From: Candidatus Altimarinota bacterium
GTDB lineage: Bacteria; Patescibacteriota; Gracilibacteria; BD1-5; UBA6164
NCBI GenBank assembly: GCA_019454605.1
Contig: JACFNZ010000001.1
Coordinates: 124,001 to 188,000 of the forward strand
DNA length: 64,000 nt
Direction: 5' to 3'
Numbering within the stretch: the stretch's first letter is position 1; every line of letters begins with the position of its first letter. A program made the position numbers and the translations under genes. This document shows, one piece after another, positions 44,864-55,476 of this stretch. The notes beneath the pieces are model-generated. The model searched no databases, was not told the origin of the DNA, and saw only the letters and a program-made list of their open reading frames with translations.

Positions 44864-45229
44864 TTATTTTTTCTTATTTGCAATAGCAGTAGATTTCCCT
44901 TTTCTAGTTCTAGCATTAGTTTTTGTACTTTGTCCTCTAACTGGTAATCTATTTTTATGTCTAATTCATCTATAACATCTTATTTCTTGTAATCTTTTTA
45001 TATTTCAAGATATAAGTCTTCTTAGATCTCATTCAACTAAATGATTTTTTATTTCATCTCTTATTTTATCTAATTCATCTTCTGATAAAGTTTCTATTTT
45101 TCTTGTTTTTTCAATTCAAACTTTATCTAGTATAACATTTGACATAGGTCTTCAAATACCATATATATAAGTCAATGCTATTTCAACGTGTTTACCATTT
45201 GGTAAATTAACTCAAGCAATTCTTGCCAT
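44864..45229 (-). CDS. rpsM: Ribosomal protein S13
   Basis: 121 residues: [40 protein letters not shown], the helix-hairpin-helix, then [40 protein letters not shown]. Contacts the 50S subunit and P-site tRNA. Confidence 0.96.
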
Positions 45230-45274
45230 AATTTTTATTAAATTAAAATTATAAATTAAAAATAATTAATTAAA

Positions 45275-45388
45275 TTATCCTTGTCTTTGTTTGTGTTTTG
45301 GAGTTTCGCAAATAACTCTAACAATTCACTTTCTTTTTATGACTTTACATTTATCACAAATTTTTTTTACTGAAGCTAATACTTTCAT
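45275..45388 (-). CDS. rpmJ: Ribosomal protein L36
   Basis: 37 residues with zinc ligands: MKVLASVKKICDKCKVIKRK, VRVICETPKHKQRQG, giving C-x2-C, C and H. The Gly in position 21 is TGA. Too short for standard ORF callers. Between infA and rpsM, as usual. Confidence 0.95.
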
Positions 45389-45413
45389 AAAAATTAAAAT
45401 AAACAAATAAATA

Positions 45414-45644
45414 TTATTTTTTTCTAAATACAATCCTTCATTTAGATATATCATAAGGACTCAATTCAAGCAGTACCTTATCTCATTCAATAAGTTTTAT
45501 AAAATTTATCCTCATTTTTCAACTAAGATATCATTTTATAATTTCTCATCAAAACTCCTCTGGTAATTGAACATCAAAAACCAGATTAGGTAGTGCCTTA
45601 ACAATAGTTCACTCTACCTCTATTTTCTCTTCTTTATTAGACAT
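45414..45644 (-). CDS. infA: Translation initiation factor IF-1
   Basis: 76 residues of OB-fold: IEVEGTIVKALPNLVFDVQL, GYLSGKMRINFIKLIEGDKV, LLELSPYDISKGRIVFRKK. Binds the 30S A site. It opens the alpha-operon cluster. An AGGAGG lies 26 bases before the ATG, too far to serve as an ordinary ribosome binding site. Confidence 0.95.
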
Positions 45645-45684
45645 TTATCTAGAATGTTTAAAATAATAACCCTCCTATTATATA

Positions 45685-45725
45685 TAAAAAAAAATAATTG
45701 CAAATTTTTTTAAAAAACTTGCAAT
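45685..45725 (-). terminator. Terminator-like hairpin in the infA leader
   Basis: Minus-strand hairpin ATTGCAAGTTTTTT / AAAAAAATTTGCAAT (45697-45725) followed by TTATTTTTTTTTT. It stands before the IF-1/ribosomal protein gene group and could be a leader attenuator, or end an antisense transcript. Confidence 0.5.
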
Positions 45726-45770
45726 AATAATTTATTAATTATTATGTAAATAAGTTTATTTAACTTAAAA

Positions 45771-45775
45771 AGGAG
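45771..45775 (+). promoter_or_regulatory. Shine-Dalgarno site before the small membrane protein
   Basis: AAAAAGGAG with AGGAG at 45771-45775, 4 bases before the ATG. Supports the start of an otherwise overlooked 34-residue gene. Confidence 0.55.
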
Positions 45776-45779
45776 ATTT

Positions 45780-45884
45780 ATGGATGATACTTTCATTATA
45801 TATATAATGGCTTTATTTTCTGTTGCCATAATGTTAATCTTTTCAAGCTTATTTTACATAATTTTAAGCTCAATGGAAGATTAA
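45780..45884 (+). CDS. 34-residue single-pass membrane protein
   Basis: MDDTFIIYIMALFSVAIMLI, FSSLFYIILSSMED. One membrane helix with acidic ends, a good Shine-Dalgarno site and a strong terminator right after the TAA, so it is a complete tiny transcription unit. Function unknown. Such proteins often bind and modulate larger membrane complexes. It has no glycine, so code usage cannot be judged. Confidence 0.6.
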   Translation: MDDTFIIYIMALFSVAIMLIFSSLFYIILSSMED

Positions 45885-45894
45885 GACCAAACTT

Positions 45895-45922
45895 AAAAAC
45901 AAGAGTATATCTCTTGTTTTTT
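45895..45922. terminator. Bidirectional terminator
   Basis: AAAAACAAGAG, loop TATAT, CTCTTGTTTTT between the small gene and the convergent minus-strand gene. Confidence 0.8.
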
Positions 45923-47060
45923 ATTTTTCATATTTTCACATTTCATAGTCAAAATTTCAAGTTTCATTATTAAATATATATATTATTCAATAATCATCAT
46001 ATTGTTGAAAATCAGTTGGTAAATAGCTTATATATCAATCATCAAAAAGTACTTTTGCATTTTTAGCATTTATCTTTTTGTCTTTTAAATATTTTTTATT
46101 TCACTCTTCAATATATGCTAAATTTAATTCTCTAATTGCTTTATTTATATAATTAGAACAGTTATCTTTTAGTATATTTTCTTCATTTTTTGAATCAAAA
46201 GGAAAAATTTTTTTACTTAATATATCTATATTTTTTATAATTTCTCAAGTAAGTGGTTTTTGTTCTCTAAAAGTTAAATATGAAACTTTTTGTAATTCCT
46301 CACTAAATACTTTACAACTTCAAGTTTCATCATTAATACTTGATGCTAAAGTTAAAAACATCATTATTGATTTTTCTCTATCTCATGCTTTTCAATTCAT
46401 AACTGCAGCCATTATTTTTGCTCACTCAAGTCAATCATCATTAGCTGATGCTATTTTATAAAAATTAGCTGCTGATTTTGGATCTTTTAGATAAAAATAA
46501 TATAAAAATCATTGTCAAAATGGTAGTGATGCTGTTTTACAAGGGTTTTTATAAATTGTATCATTCCAAATTTTTTGTAAATCATCTTCTTTTTTTATTA
46601 AATTTATTTTTGTTTCATCACAAAAATTAGAAATTCATTTTAGTCATATTTTTTCTCATTGAATTATATTGTTTTTTTGATCTTCTTTTGATAAATTTTC
46701 ATATCTATCATTATAAGTTGGGAGTAGTAGTTGTCCTATAAGATATGGTTTTTCAAAATAAGGATTTAATTCTGTTATTAAGTCAATCATAGAATATAAA
46801 TATTTTTTATATTCACTACTTACAGCATTTCATCAAATATATTGAATTGTTTCAAGCCAATAAATATCTGCTCTTAAGTTAGAAAATCAAAAAGAAGTAT
46901 ATTTTGCAATATCTTTTTTTGGTAAAAATTCTGGATGATTCACCATCACTTGTTGTATTTCCTTTATTTTTAAGTAATTATTGTTGTTTATATAATAAAA
47001 TCAAGACAATAACAAAATAGTTAAAAATAAAAAAATAACTTTATATATTCTTTCTTTCAT
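45921..47060 (-). CDS. Membrane-anchored protein with TPR-like helices
   Basis: 379 residues. One N-terminal membrane helix (MKERIYKVIFLFLTILLLSW) and an outside or inside helical body. The centre looks like tetratricopeptide units: GQGFLYYFYLKDPKSAANFY, KIASANDDGLEGAKIMAAVM. The C-terminus ends in a beta-like tail (YDDYGIIYIFNNETGNFDYE). I do not recognise the family. Followed on the same strand by the infA group behind a separate terminator. Confidence 0.5.
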
Positions 47061-47073
47061 TTATTTTTTTTAA

Positions 47074-47568
47074 TTATATTCAAACTCAATCCATATCTAT
47101 AGTTATGCTTTTATTTTTTTTACATATATGCATTCTTCTTTCGCTTCACTCTCAAATACTTTTAGTAAAAATCCCATCATCATTTAAACTTGATATGTAA
47201 TTATGTATTTTTTTTCTTTCATATGGGCTGTAATATGGCAAAACTATATCTTTTCAAGATTTAACTAGTTCTATTTTTTTAGAAATAAATGAAAATAATT
47301 TATCATCTTTTTTTGATAAATAATCATTTACTTCTAAATGTATAATTAAACTTGTTTCTCAAGTTTTTGATAAAATAACATTTTTAAGTATAACTCTAAT
47401 ATCATCTAATGTTTTTCACATATATCAAATCAAAAGACCTGAGTCAACAGTTTTTAACTTTATGTAAAAAATCTTTTCACTTTCTTGTAATACTTCTAAA
47501 CTTTCAATATCTATTAATAATTTTTTAAAAAAATCTAGGGTTATTTCTTTAATAATATCTAATTCCAT
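47074..47568 (-). CDS. KhpB/Jag-like RNA-binding protein (KH and R3H domains)
   Basis: 164 residues. KH-type GLLIGYMGKTLDDIRVILKN near residue 50, and an R3H domain with SPYERKKIHNYIS, GIFTKSIGEGSERRMHICK near the end. In other bacteria Jag/KhpB pairs with KhpA, binds many RNAs and affects cell division and wall synthesis. The N-terminal Jag_N domain appears reduced. Normally near yidC and rpmH; here it is beside an unknown membrane protein. Confidence 0.85.
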
Positions 47569-47576
47569 ACAATATA

Positions 47577-47616
47577 AAAAAATGATATAAATATGTGTAT
47601 TTATATCATTTTTTTA
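47577..47616. terminator. Bidirectional terminator
   Basis: AAAAAATGATATAAATA, loop TGTG, TATTTATATCATTTTTT between the RRM gene and the Jag-like gene. Confidence 0.8.
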
Positions 47617-47642
47617 TATTTTTACAAGTTTTTTAAAATTAT

Positions 47643-47909
47643 CTAAAAATTTCTTTCTCTTTTTTCTTGTGGTCTAGCTTCATTAACAAATAAAGCTCTA
47701 CCATCTATTTCAAATCAGTTTAAAGCTTTTAATGCTTCTTGAGCATTTTCTTCTGATGTATATGAAACAAATCAAAAACCTTTAGATCTTCCTTGTTCAT
47801 CTTTAACTAAAATAACTTCTTCTAGTTCTCCGTATTGAGCAAATACTTCTTCTAAATTTTCTTTTGTAGCTTTGAAATTAATATTTCAAATAAATAATTT
47901 TTTTCCCAT
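47643..47909 (-). CDS. RRM-domain RNA-binding protein
   Basis: 88 residues, a single RNA recognition motif: RNP2 LFIGNI at the start and RNP1 SKGFGFVSY in the middle, with ENLEEVFAQYGELEEVILVK and DGRALFVNEARPQEKRERNF. Similar small RRM proteins in bacteria act as cold- or growth-related RNA chaperones. Single gene with terminators on its downstream side. The stop is TAG. Confidence 0.93.
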
Positions 47910-48127
47910 GGAAAATAAAATAAAATAAATAAATTTGCAAACTTTATTTATCTTTTAAATATTAAAAATAATAATTTTTATTTTAAAAACAATTATAAAT
48001 AAAGATTTTTTAATCATAATAAAATTTACACAAGCTCTATGTTATAGATTTATTTATAAAAAGCAAGATTTTTTTATTTTTATGTTTTTTTATGAAAAAT
48101 AATTAGTATTAAATAAAGTCTCAACTT
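47910..48127. other. Gene-free AT-rich spacer
   Basis: 218 bases with no supported reading frame. It holds the leader of the RRM gene (TTTGCAAA at about 47934-47941) and the downstream region of the acetyltransferase gene. No clear terminator hairpin was found for the latter. Confidence 0.4.
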
Positions 48128-48673
48128 CTATATAGATGGATTTAAATAATCACTTTTCAATAACTCCATTGCAATACTATCTTCATATTTTCACATTATA
48201 TACACATCCTCTCTAAAAACTCAAACTTCTTTAAATCAAGATTTCTTGTATGATGAAATTGCTCTTTGGTTATTTTTAAATACTTGTAATTTCACTTTAT
48301 GAACTCAAATATATTCAAAAGCATATTTTAAAAATAATTTCATACTTTCAGTTCCATATCACTTTCACATTTTTGTTTCATCATATAAAGAAATTCAAAT
48401 AGTTCAAATTCTAGAAAAATCACTATAATCATTAAATCATACTCATCAGATAATTTCTTTTGTTTCATTTATCATAATTAGAAAAAATTTATCTGCTTTT
48501 TGTAACTTTTCATCTAAATATCTTTCCTCTGATTCTCTTGTTTGGTGACGAATTGGTCATAAATATTTTAAAATATTTATATTATTTATTCATTTATACA
48601 TTATATCAATATCTTGTTTTTCTGGGATTACAAGCGAAACTTTTTCTCAATTAACAAAAATAATTCTATCCAT
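48128..48673 (-). CDS. GNAT N-acetyltransferase (RimJ/RimL type)
   Basis: 181 residues. ERYLDEKLQKADKFFLIMIN, ETKEIIGGVGFNDYSDFSRI, then the acetyl-CoA loop in KMGKGYGTESMKLFLKYAFE, and the typical end VFKNNQRAISSYKKSGFKEV, GVFREDVYIMGKYEDSIAME. It acetylates an amino group of a protein or small molecule. It is the last gene of the NUDIX/aminotransferase/glycosyltransferase group, 102 bases after NUDIX. The stop is TAG. Confidence 0.85.
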
Positions 48674-48775
48674 AGTTGTAAATTAATTATATTAGTTTTG
48701 TTTATAATTAAATACTTTTAAAATGCAATACTTACTTTATTATTTAAATAATAATATTTTTATAATAAAAAACTT

Positions 48776-49204
48776 TTACCTGATTTTTTCTAAAGCCTTC
48801 TTTAAAATATTTGTTTTAGGAGTTTCTTTATCATTTATTTGAATTAATTTTAATACTTTAGCATCTCATCATTGTTCAATATAAGAAAGATCAAAATTAT
48901 CTATTTTTATATGTACTAAATATACTATTCAAATAATATGTTCATCTTTTTCTTCTCACTCCCAAACATGTTGTACAAAATCTTCTTCAACACTAAGAAG
49001 TCTTTCAATTTGAAAGTCTCCTTTATTAAGTCAAACTTCTTCAATAATTTCTCTTTCTAATGATTCTACATTTTTCTCACTATGTTCTATTTTTCATCCA
49101 GGTAAATCATACAGTCAAATAAAAGGACCTCTTCATTTTCTGATTACTACAATACTATCTTTATATTTTAATATTGCATATACTCAAGTTCTCATTATTT
49201 TCAT
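48776..49204 (-). CDS. NUDIX hydrolase
   Basis: 142 residues. NUDIX box GGKIEHSEKNVESLEREIIE followed by EVGL, matching G-x5-E-x7-REUxEExGU, with the metal-binding Glu residues. Such enzymes cut nucleoside diphosphates linked to other groups, including NDP-sugars. It lies 28 bases after the aminotransferase in a probable operon with a glycosyltransferase, which would fit an NDP-sugar or nucleotide substrate, but this is inference. Confidence 0.88.
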
Positions 49205-49232
49205 AATTTTTATTGTAGATTATATTTGAAAT

Positions 49233-50363
49233 TTAGTTATTAGCAATAATCTTAATTTTATCTAATCAAAATTCTATCAAATTAATATCAATTTGTGAAA
49301 AACTCATACGAATATAGTTATTAAATTCATATTTGTATCAATATATAGATCATGGAATAAATTTTAATCAATTTTTTTCAGATTTTTTTAAAAAATTATC
49401 TATTTTTTTAATATTTATCCATATATAAAAACCTCACATAGGTATATTAAGAGTAATGCTACCAATATCTAATAAATGTGTTTTCAATAAAATATATTTT
49501 TTCTTCATAATTTCCTTCCTATTTGAAAAAATATTATCAATTTGATTATTTTTTATTAAATATTCAATTATAGATTGTGATATTAAATTTGGACTGGAAT
49601 ATGTATATTTTTGTAATTCAGCAAATTTGTCTATAATTTCTTTTTTAGTTACAATGAATCAAATTCTAAGTCAAGGAAATCAAATTTTTGAAAATGAATT
49701 GGCATATATTACAATATCATTAAATAATTCATAAAAAGTTTTTATATAATTTCAAGTATAATTATATACTCAATAAGGATCATCCTCAAATATATATACT
49801 CAATATTTTTTACATAATTTTCATAGTTTTTCCCTATCCTCTAATTTTAGTGTTAATCAAGTTGGATTACTATAGTTAGGAATTATATAGAATAATTTTA
49901 TTTTTTGCGTCCTAAATAATTTTTCTATTGATTCATAATTACTTTCCTTTATATCAAAATATCAATCATTTCATCCTATATTTAAGCTATGAATTTTCCT
50001 TGAATTATTTTTTAAATTACAAATGGCAGTATCATATATAGGCTCAAGTATAAAAGAATCATATTCTTTTTTTAATATAATCCTTCAAACAACATCAAGT
50101 GCATTTGTAATTCAATTAGTTATAATTATATTTTCATAATTAAATCTTGGGATCTTAAAAAAATTTGGAGCCCATTTTACAATTTCTAATCTCAAATCAT
50201 TAAATCCAAAACAATCTCAATACTGTAATATGCTGTATTTATACTTATCTAATGATTCTTTAAATCATTCTTCTAGGATAGAATCATAGTTTACTGATTC
50301 ATCTACATATCACCATCAAAAGTTTATGAATTTTTTATCTTCTTCATAGTTATTATGTTTCAT
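49233..50363 (-). CDS. PLP-dependent aminotransferase (class I/II)
   Basis: 376 residues. Fold type I aminotransferase pattern: YENIIITNGITNALDVVGRI, YIIPNYSNPTGLTLKLEDRE, VYIFEDDPYGVYNYTGNYIK, and the PLP lysine in YANSFSKIGFPGLRIGFIV. The last 150 residues resemble the small domain of the 2-aminoadipate/MocR-associated group, but no GntR domain is attached. Substrate unknown. Starts 3 bases after the 2H phosphoesterase gene stop; probably translated from one mRNA. Confidence 0.9.
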
Positions 50364-50366
50364 TGT

Positions 50367-50921
50367 TTATTTTAATAAATATTGTAATTCTGGCTTATAT
50401 CTAGAATTAACCATATACAAACCTATTCTTAATTCATCTAAATTATAAAAGTCTCAAGTTATATTTTTATTTATAATCTCTTCAATATCTTTTTTATATA
50501 TAAGAAACTGTTCATAATCAATAATCTTAAAAAGTGTTGAGTGAGCAATATATGAAGGATATAAATTATCTTCAATATTCTGATACTCAGGGAATTCTTT
50601 TTTAAGTAATATATTTATATCTCTTAATACCTTATAATTATCATATGATATATAAGCTATACTATCTCAAAAGTATTTCAAATCTCAAAAAGTTAATTTT
50701 TGCTTATCAAATTTAATCTTATCTATAAAGTTTCTAATCTCAGTAATCTCTTTTCTTCATAGATATCATGGTAAATAATACAGAGTTATATGCATAGATA
50801 GTGGATTTTGTAACTCAATAACATTTTTAGATCAAACTAAATCATTAATTTCAATAAAGATATCATAGATTTTTTTAATATCTATTGCTAGTCATATAAA
50901 GTATGAAGTATTATTTTTCAT
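50367..50921 (-). CDS. 2H phosphoesterase (LigT/CPDase-like)
   Basis: 184 residues with two H-x-T motifs: His44-x-Thr46 in NPLSMHITLYYL and His127-x-Thr129 in SYIAHSTLFKI, the signature of 2H phosphoesterases that act on 2',3'-cyclic or 2',5' phosphodiesters. Size and spacing of about 80 residues fit the family. Its ATG lies inside the end of the preceding glycosyltransferase gene (11-base overlap), so translation is coupled. The real substrate may be RNA ends, a nucleotide or a modified sugar phosphate. Confidence 0.8.
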
Positions 50922-52947
50922 TATTAATTCATTTATTATATAATTTTCTAACTGATAGTACTCATAAATTATATGAAACTTTTCTTGTTATGTCTAGTAT
51001 GGTATATGATATAACTCTAATAAAAGATTGCTTTTCTTTTATTAAATTTATCATTCTTTTTGGAATTTCTGAGTAAATATAATTAAGTACATCAGTTGAT
51101 ACCGAATAAAAATTTGGCGATGGTATTCATAATTCTGAAAAGTTTCTATCCCTCTCTATACAATGAAAAGCAGTTCATCTTCAATATCAAAAATGCTGCT
51201 TAACTAGAGTAGAAATACTATCTCTGTGTTTATGATAAACATTTCCTTTTCAGTTATAATATAATCTATATCATGCATTTCTTGCTCTAAATGTAATATC
51301 CACATCCTCTCATCAAAATGTAATTCCATTTTTTCATTGTTCTACACTAAAATCTCATAATATTTCAAGTATTTTTCTTCTCATAAGAACACAACAAGAT
51401 GGAATATTTAAAATCTCTCAATTTTTATTTAAAATCGGTCATGATAATAGTCATCTATAATGAGAATATTCTGGAATAATTCATTTTTCAGGAAATCATT
51501 TTACATGCAATCAAGTGATTCACATATTAGGCTCATTAGATTTATAAAGCAGTCTAAGTAATGATAATGGTGTTACTTTAATATCATCATCAAGAAACAT
51601 TATATAGCTTCATTTAGATTGACTTATTCAAATATTTCTTGTATCAGTAATTCAACTGTGTTCTTTTTTTATTAATTTTATTGGAAATTTAGAGTTTAGT
51701 TGTGTTATATCATAATCATCAGAGCTTCAATCATCCACTATAACTATTTCTAGTTTATCTTCTGGATATATTAAATTATTTAGAAATAAAATTGATTCTT
51801 TAACTTGATCAAATCTATTATATGAAGGAATAACAATTGAAACATTTATATCTTTTTTTGATTCAATTTGTTTAGGATAATTATTTTGTAATTTATTATA
51901 GATAATATCCAATTCTTCAATAATTCTAGAAATATATTCATCACTTTCTGCATATAAAGGCTTTCATGATTTTAAATCAAAACTAATGATTCAACTTCTT
52001 CATACTATTTGTTCAGCTTTGATAAGAGAATAGAAATCTTCTCTTTTCAATGACACTTCTGATAATCATGATGTATTTTTATAAAACATTTGTGAAACTT
52101 CACCATCAATTATAAAATATCATTTATTGTGTAAAATTTTCCTCATAATAGAATGACAAGAAATTAACAAATGTTTTAATTTATAAACTTCATCTATTCA
52201 TTCTAGATTCTTAGATAATTCATAATTTTTTTCTATAAAATTATATCAGTAAAAAATTGACTCTGACAATATTTGATATTCAAAATCCTCCTCTCTCCCA
52301 ATAATTCAATCTATAACTCACAACCTTTTTGCAATATCTTCAAATCATATAACAGTAGAAAAGAATCAGTTATTGATAACTTGAATTAACATTTTCAGTC
52401 TATTATATTCAAGCTCATAATATCTTTTTATATTTTTATCTTCAATAGACTTAATGATTAATTGAAGTTTGTTAGATACAAATTCTATTCTATTAATTAT
52501 ATCATTCAGTGTATCTTTAGTATTTATACTCCAAGTTTTTTCTTCTCAAGTGATTTGCTTAAAGGGTAAACTCTGGCATATAGTATCAATATCATCATTT
52601 AGATTATTTTTTACAGATTTTAAATTCTTAGTCAAAATAAGCTTAAACCAATTTGGTGAATTTATAAAATCCTTTGTTTGGTAAATATTGAATGCACATA
52701 ATTCATCTATTCATAATTTAGATATCTTTTCTTTTAAAATAGGAGATAATTTTTCCATATTAGGCTGATCTACATCAGTATTCAATAAAATTATATAATC
52801 AATATCTGAATAATCAGAAAAGTTTCAATTAGATTTACTTCCCAAAAAACCTAAAAAATCTAAATCATCTCAAAAAAAATTAATTATAAAATCATTGATT
52901 CTTGTAATATTGTTTTTCTCTAAATATGATTCTATATTTTTATTCAT
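50911..52947 (-). CDS. Fusion of nucleotidyltransferase domain and family 2 glycosyltransferase
   Basis: 678 residues. Residues about 30-60 hold a pol-beta-type site: FLGFLGSKSNGNFSDYSDID, i.e. Gly-Ser, then Asp-x-Asp. A helical middle (about 130-360) follows. From about 368 a GT-A family 2 glycosyltransferase is clear: VSIVIPSYNRFDQVKESILF, IVIVDDGSSDDYD, the D-x-D metal site in YIMFLDDDIKVTP, NIPSCCVLMRRKILEILGDF, and the ED acid motif GGEDVDITFRARNAGYRL. This order, nucleotidyltransferase then GT2, is unusual. A product of this gene might activate and transfer a sugar or modify an acceptor. Four genes follow on the same strand, apparently as an operon. Confidence 0.82.
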
Positions 52948-53097
52948 AAATACTTTAAAGATATAAATTATATAATTACAATATCTATAAAAAATATGTA
53001 TTGTCAAATTTAAAATCCTTTCAATATAATAATCTTGCAATTCCTCAAAAAATAAGTAAAATAGAGACACAATATAATATATTTTAACTAAAATATT

Positions 53098-53721
53098 ATG
53101 ACAAATAAATTATCATCTGAAGCACAAGTTTGTTACAATGAAGTAAAACAATCTCCAGAAAATCAAAGACAATCTACTTTTGAAAGAGCTTGTCAAAGTA
53201 TAAAAGACAAAACTCAAATAGCATTACTTGCAGCTATGTTATGATTATGACTATCACAAATCCCTAATACTGCTCAGGCTTCAGAACCACAAAAAATTGA
53301 AACTCAAGCAAATTCTGTGACAAATAACTCTGAGTATAAAAAACTACTCTCAACTCTTGAAAATGATTTTAATGCCCTATATCAACAATGATTAAAAGAG
53401 ATAAATCCTAGTAGTAAAAAAGACTATGATGAAATTATGGTTGAAACAAAAAAATGACTAAAAGACCTTGATTCAATGACTCCTGATATGGTGTCATATC
53501 TAGTTGAAAGTTGAGTTATAAAAAAATGATCTCCATTTTATATAAACATAACTCAATACACAAATCAATATATACCATTTATTAAACAAGCAACAGCAGA
53601 GAGAATGGCAAATATAGATAAAACTAGACAACGTATAGCCCAAAACAGAGAAACAATAGCTAGAAATAGAAGAGATATAGCAACTCTAAATGCACTTGCT
53701 GATGCTTTTAAGAAAAAATAA
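53098..53721 (+). CDS. Predicted exported or membrane-anchored coiled-coil protein
   Basis: 207 residues. A hydrophobic segment TQIALLAAMLGLGLSQI followed by NTAQASEP lies about 40 residues from the start and looks like a signal peptide with a longer N-region, or a membrane anchor. The remainder is polar and ends in a regular coiled coil (ANIDKTRQRIAQNRETIARN, RRDIATLNALADAFKKK). No family recognised. It is separated from the next gene by a terminator. Confidence 0.5.
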
Positions 53722-53730
53722 TTTCAATTT

Positions 53731-53757
53731 TTGCAAAATAATATCATATATGATAAA
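53731..53757 (+). promoter_or_regulatory. Possible promoter before the 525-residue gene
   Basis: TTGCAA (53731-53736), spacer 15, GATAAA (53752-53757). The -35 matches the TTGCAA seen at other promoters here; the -10 is weak, and the terminator hairpin overlaps it. Confidence 0.3.
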
Positions 53758-53787
53758 ATAAGAGAAAGTTTATATCTTTCTCTTATT
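53758..53787 (+). terminator. Intrinsic terminator
   Basis: ATAAGAGAAAG / CTTTCTCTTAT with a short T-run, directly before the next ATG at 53791, so it may also regulate that gene. Confidence 0.6.
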
Positions 53788-53790
53788 TTT

Positions 53791-55368
53791 ATGAGTGAAA
53801 TACAAAATACACAATTAGAAAATATTCATACTATAAAGGAGAGTATTCCATGACTTGATCAAGAAAAGTATGATACACTAAAAGATTATCCAAACTTTTC
53901 TACTTTTGAAAGTTTACTAAAAACCGATTTTGAAAACAAAGATAAATTAATTCAGTTATTAAATAGTATATCAAATATTAAATTAAAGTTATATTTTAAA
54001 TCTTGATTTACTCTAATAGATCAAAAATGAATTAATGAATTTATAAATGATCCTAAATTTGCTTCACTAATAGAAAAACAAACCTCTCAAGAAAGTAAGC
54101 AAACCTCTCAAGAAAAACTTAAAACCTTTCAAGACACATATCCAATATTTAAAGAATGATTAACAAAATATGCTCAAAATAATGATAAGGAGTTACTAGA
54201 ATTATTAAAAAAGTTTGAAAATTCTTATGATAATACAGATATAGATGCATTTTTAACATATTTCAACTCAAATCCACAAAAACTCCAAGAAATATTTTCA
54301 TCTTTAAAAGATGATGAAAAATCATATACAGCATTCTATAGTTTCCTAGAAAGCACAAATGATCCAAATCTTCTATCAAGACTTCAAACAATTCCAAAAG
54401 ATCCAAAAGATTTTACAAAACAAGAAAATAGACTAGATAAACTCCTTGATACTTCACCATATTTTCCAAATGCTTCCAAAGAAGATATTAAAAAAGTATG
54501 AAATATACTCACTACTCAAATAGATGAAAAAAGATGATATAGTAAAGTAATAGAAACTTGAAATCTTCCACCATCATCATATATTGAGTGAAAAAACTGA
54601 TATCGCATCAAAACAGATATCATATCACCAAGATTACTTGATATAAGATGAGCATTTAGTAATGAAAAATTAAGAATTGAATGACAAAAACAAGTACTTG
54701 AAAATAAATTACAATCTCTTAACTTAAACAATATAGAAAATACTCAAAATCAAATTATTAAAGATATAGAAATATTAGAAAATAAGCCACATACTTTTGA
54801 GGGGGAAATGAAGCTTGAATGACTAAGAGTAGAATTAGAAAAAATAGAAGAAATAATTTTAAAAAAAGAAAAAATTCAAAATCAAATAAATACTCTTAGT
54901 CAAGAACTTACTCAAAGAGAAGATGAATTTTTGAGATACTATACAAAAGAAATGTGAAACTCATCTGAAACTATACAAGATAAAGATAAAGAAGCTAAAG
55001 ATACTCTTAATTTCTTAGACTCTATTTGAGTGACACACATGCTATTTAGTGATTTTTTGAGATTACAAAATCTTATAAATAAAAATCAAGCATCACTTTG
55101 ACTAAGTAAACCTCTTGATATAAACAATTGATTTACAAAAAGTGATGCAATAGATCAAACAAAAAATAGTGATAGAGAATTTTTAAATATTTGGAATAAA
55201 ATTGTTTGAAAAGAAAATAATATGACTACAGAAAGTATAAGATGATGAAATATTTGAGATAGATTTTCTTCTAGTTCTTTTGGAGAAAATTTGAAGCAAA
55301 CTTGAGTATTAAATAATAATTGAAGATTGAATTTTAATTTTATAAATGAAAAACTATTAAAACAATAA
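53791..55368 (+). CDS. 525-residue helical coiled-coil protein, unknown
   Basis: Open from ATG at 53791 with many TGA glycines. Sequence is polar, Glu/Lys/Asn-rich, helical. A long coiled coil spans roughly residues 290-390 (QVLENKLQSLNLNNIENTQN, EEIILKKEKIQNQINTLSQE). A short repeat QTSQESKQTSQEK occurs near residue 110. No signal peptide, no membrane segment, no recognised domain. Its composition resembles the 1070-residue product at 26284, so both may belong to a lineage-specific protein group. Confidence 0.6.
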
Positions 55369-55382
55369 TATTAAATAAAAAT

Positions 55383-55410
55383 TTGCAAAAAATAAAAAAG
55401 TAATTATGAT
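55383..55410 (+). promoter_or_regulatory. Promoter of rplS
   Basis: TTGCAA (55383-55388), 16-bp spacer, TATGAT (55405-55410). Transcription would begin just before the leader hairpin 55421-55452. Confidence 0.5.
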
Positions 55411-55420
55411 ATGTGCGTTT

Positions 55421-55452
55421 TTAACACTTATCATTTTTTATTTAAGTGTTAA
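55421..55452 (+). promoter_or_regulatory. Hairpin in the rplS leader
   Basis: TTAACACTTA / TAAGTGTTAA inverted repeat, 24 bases before the rplS ATG. Possibly a ribosomal-protein autoregulation site; no U-run follows immediately. Confidence 0.4.
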
Positions 55453-55476
55453 TGAGTATTTTTTAATAAAAAATTT

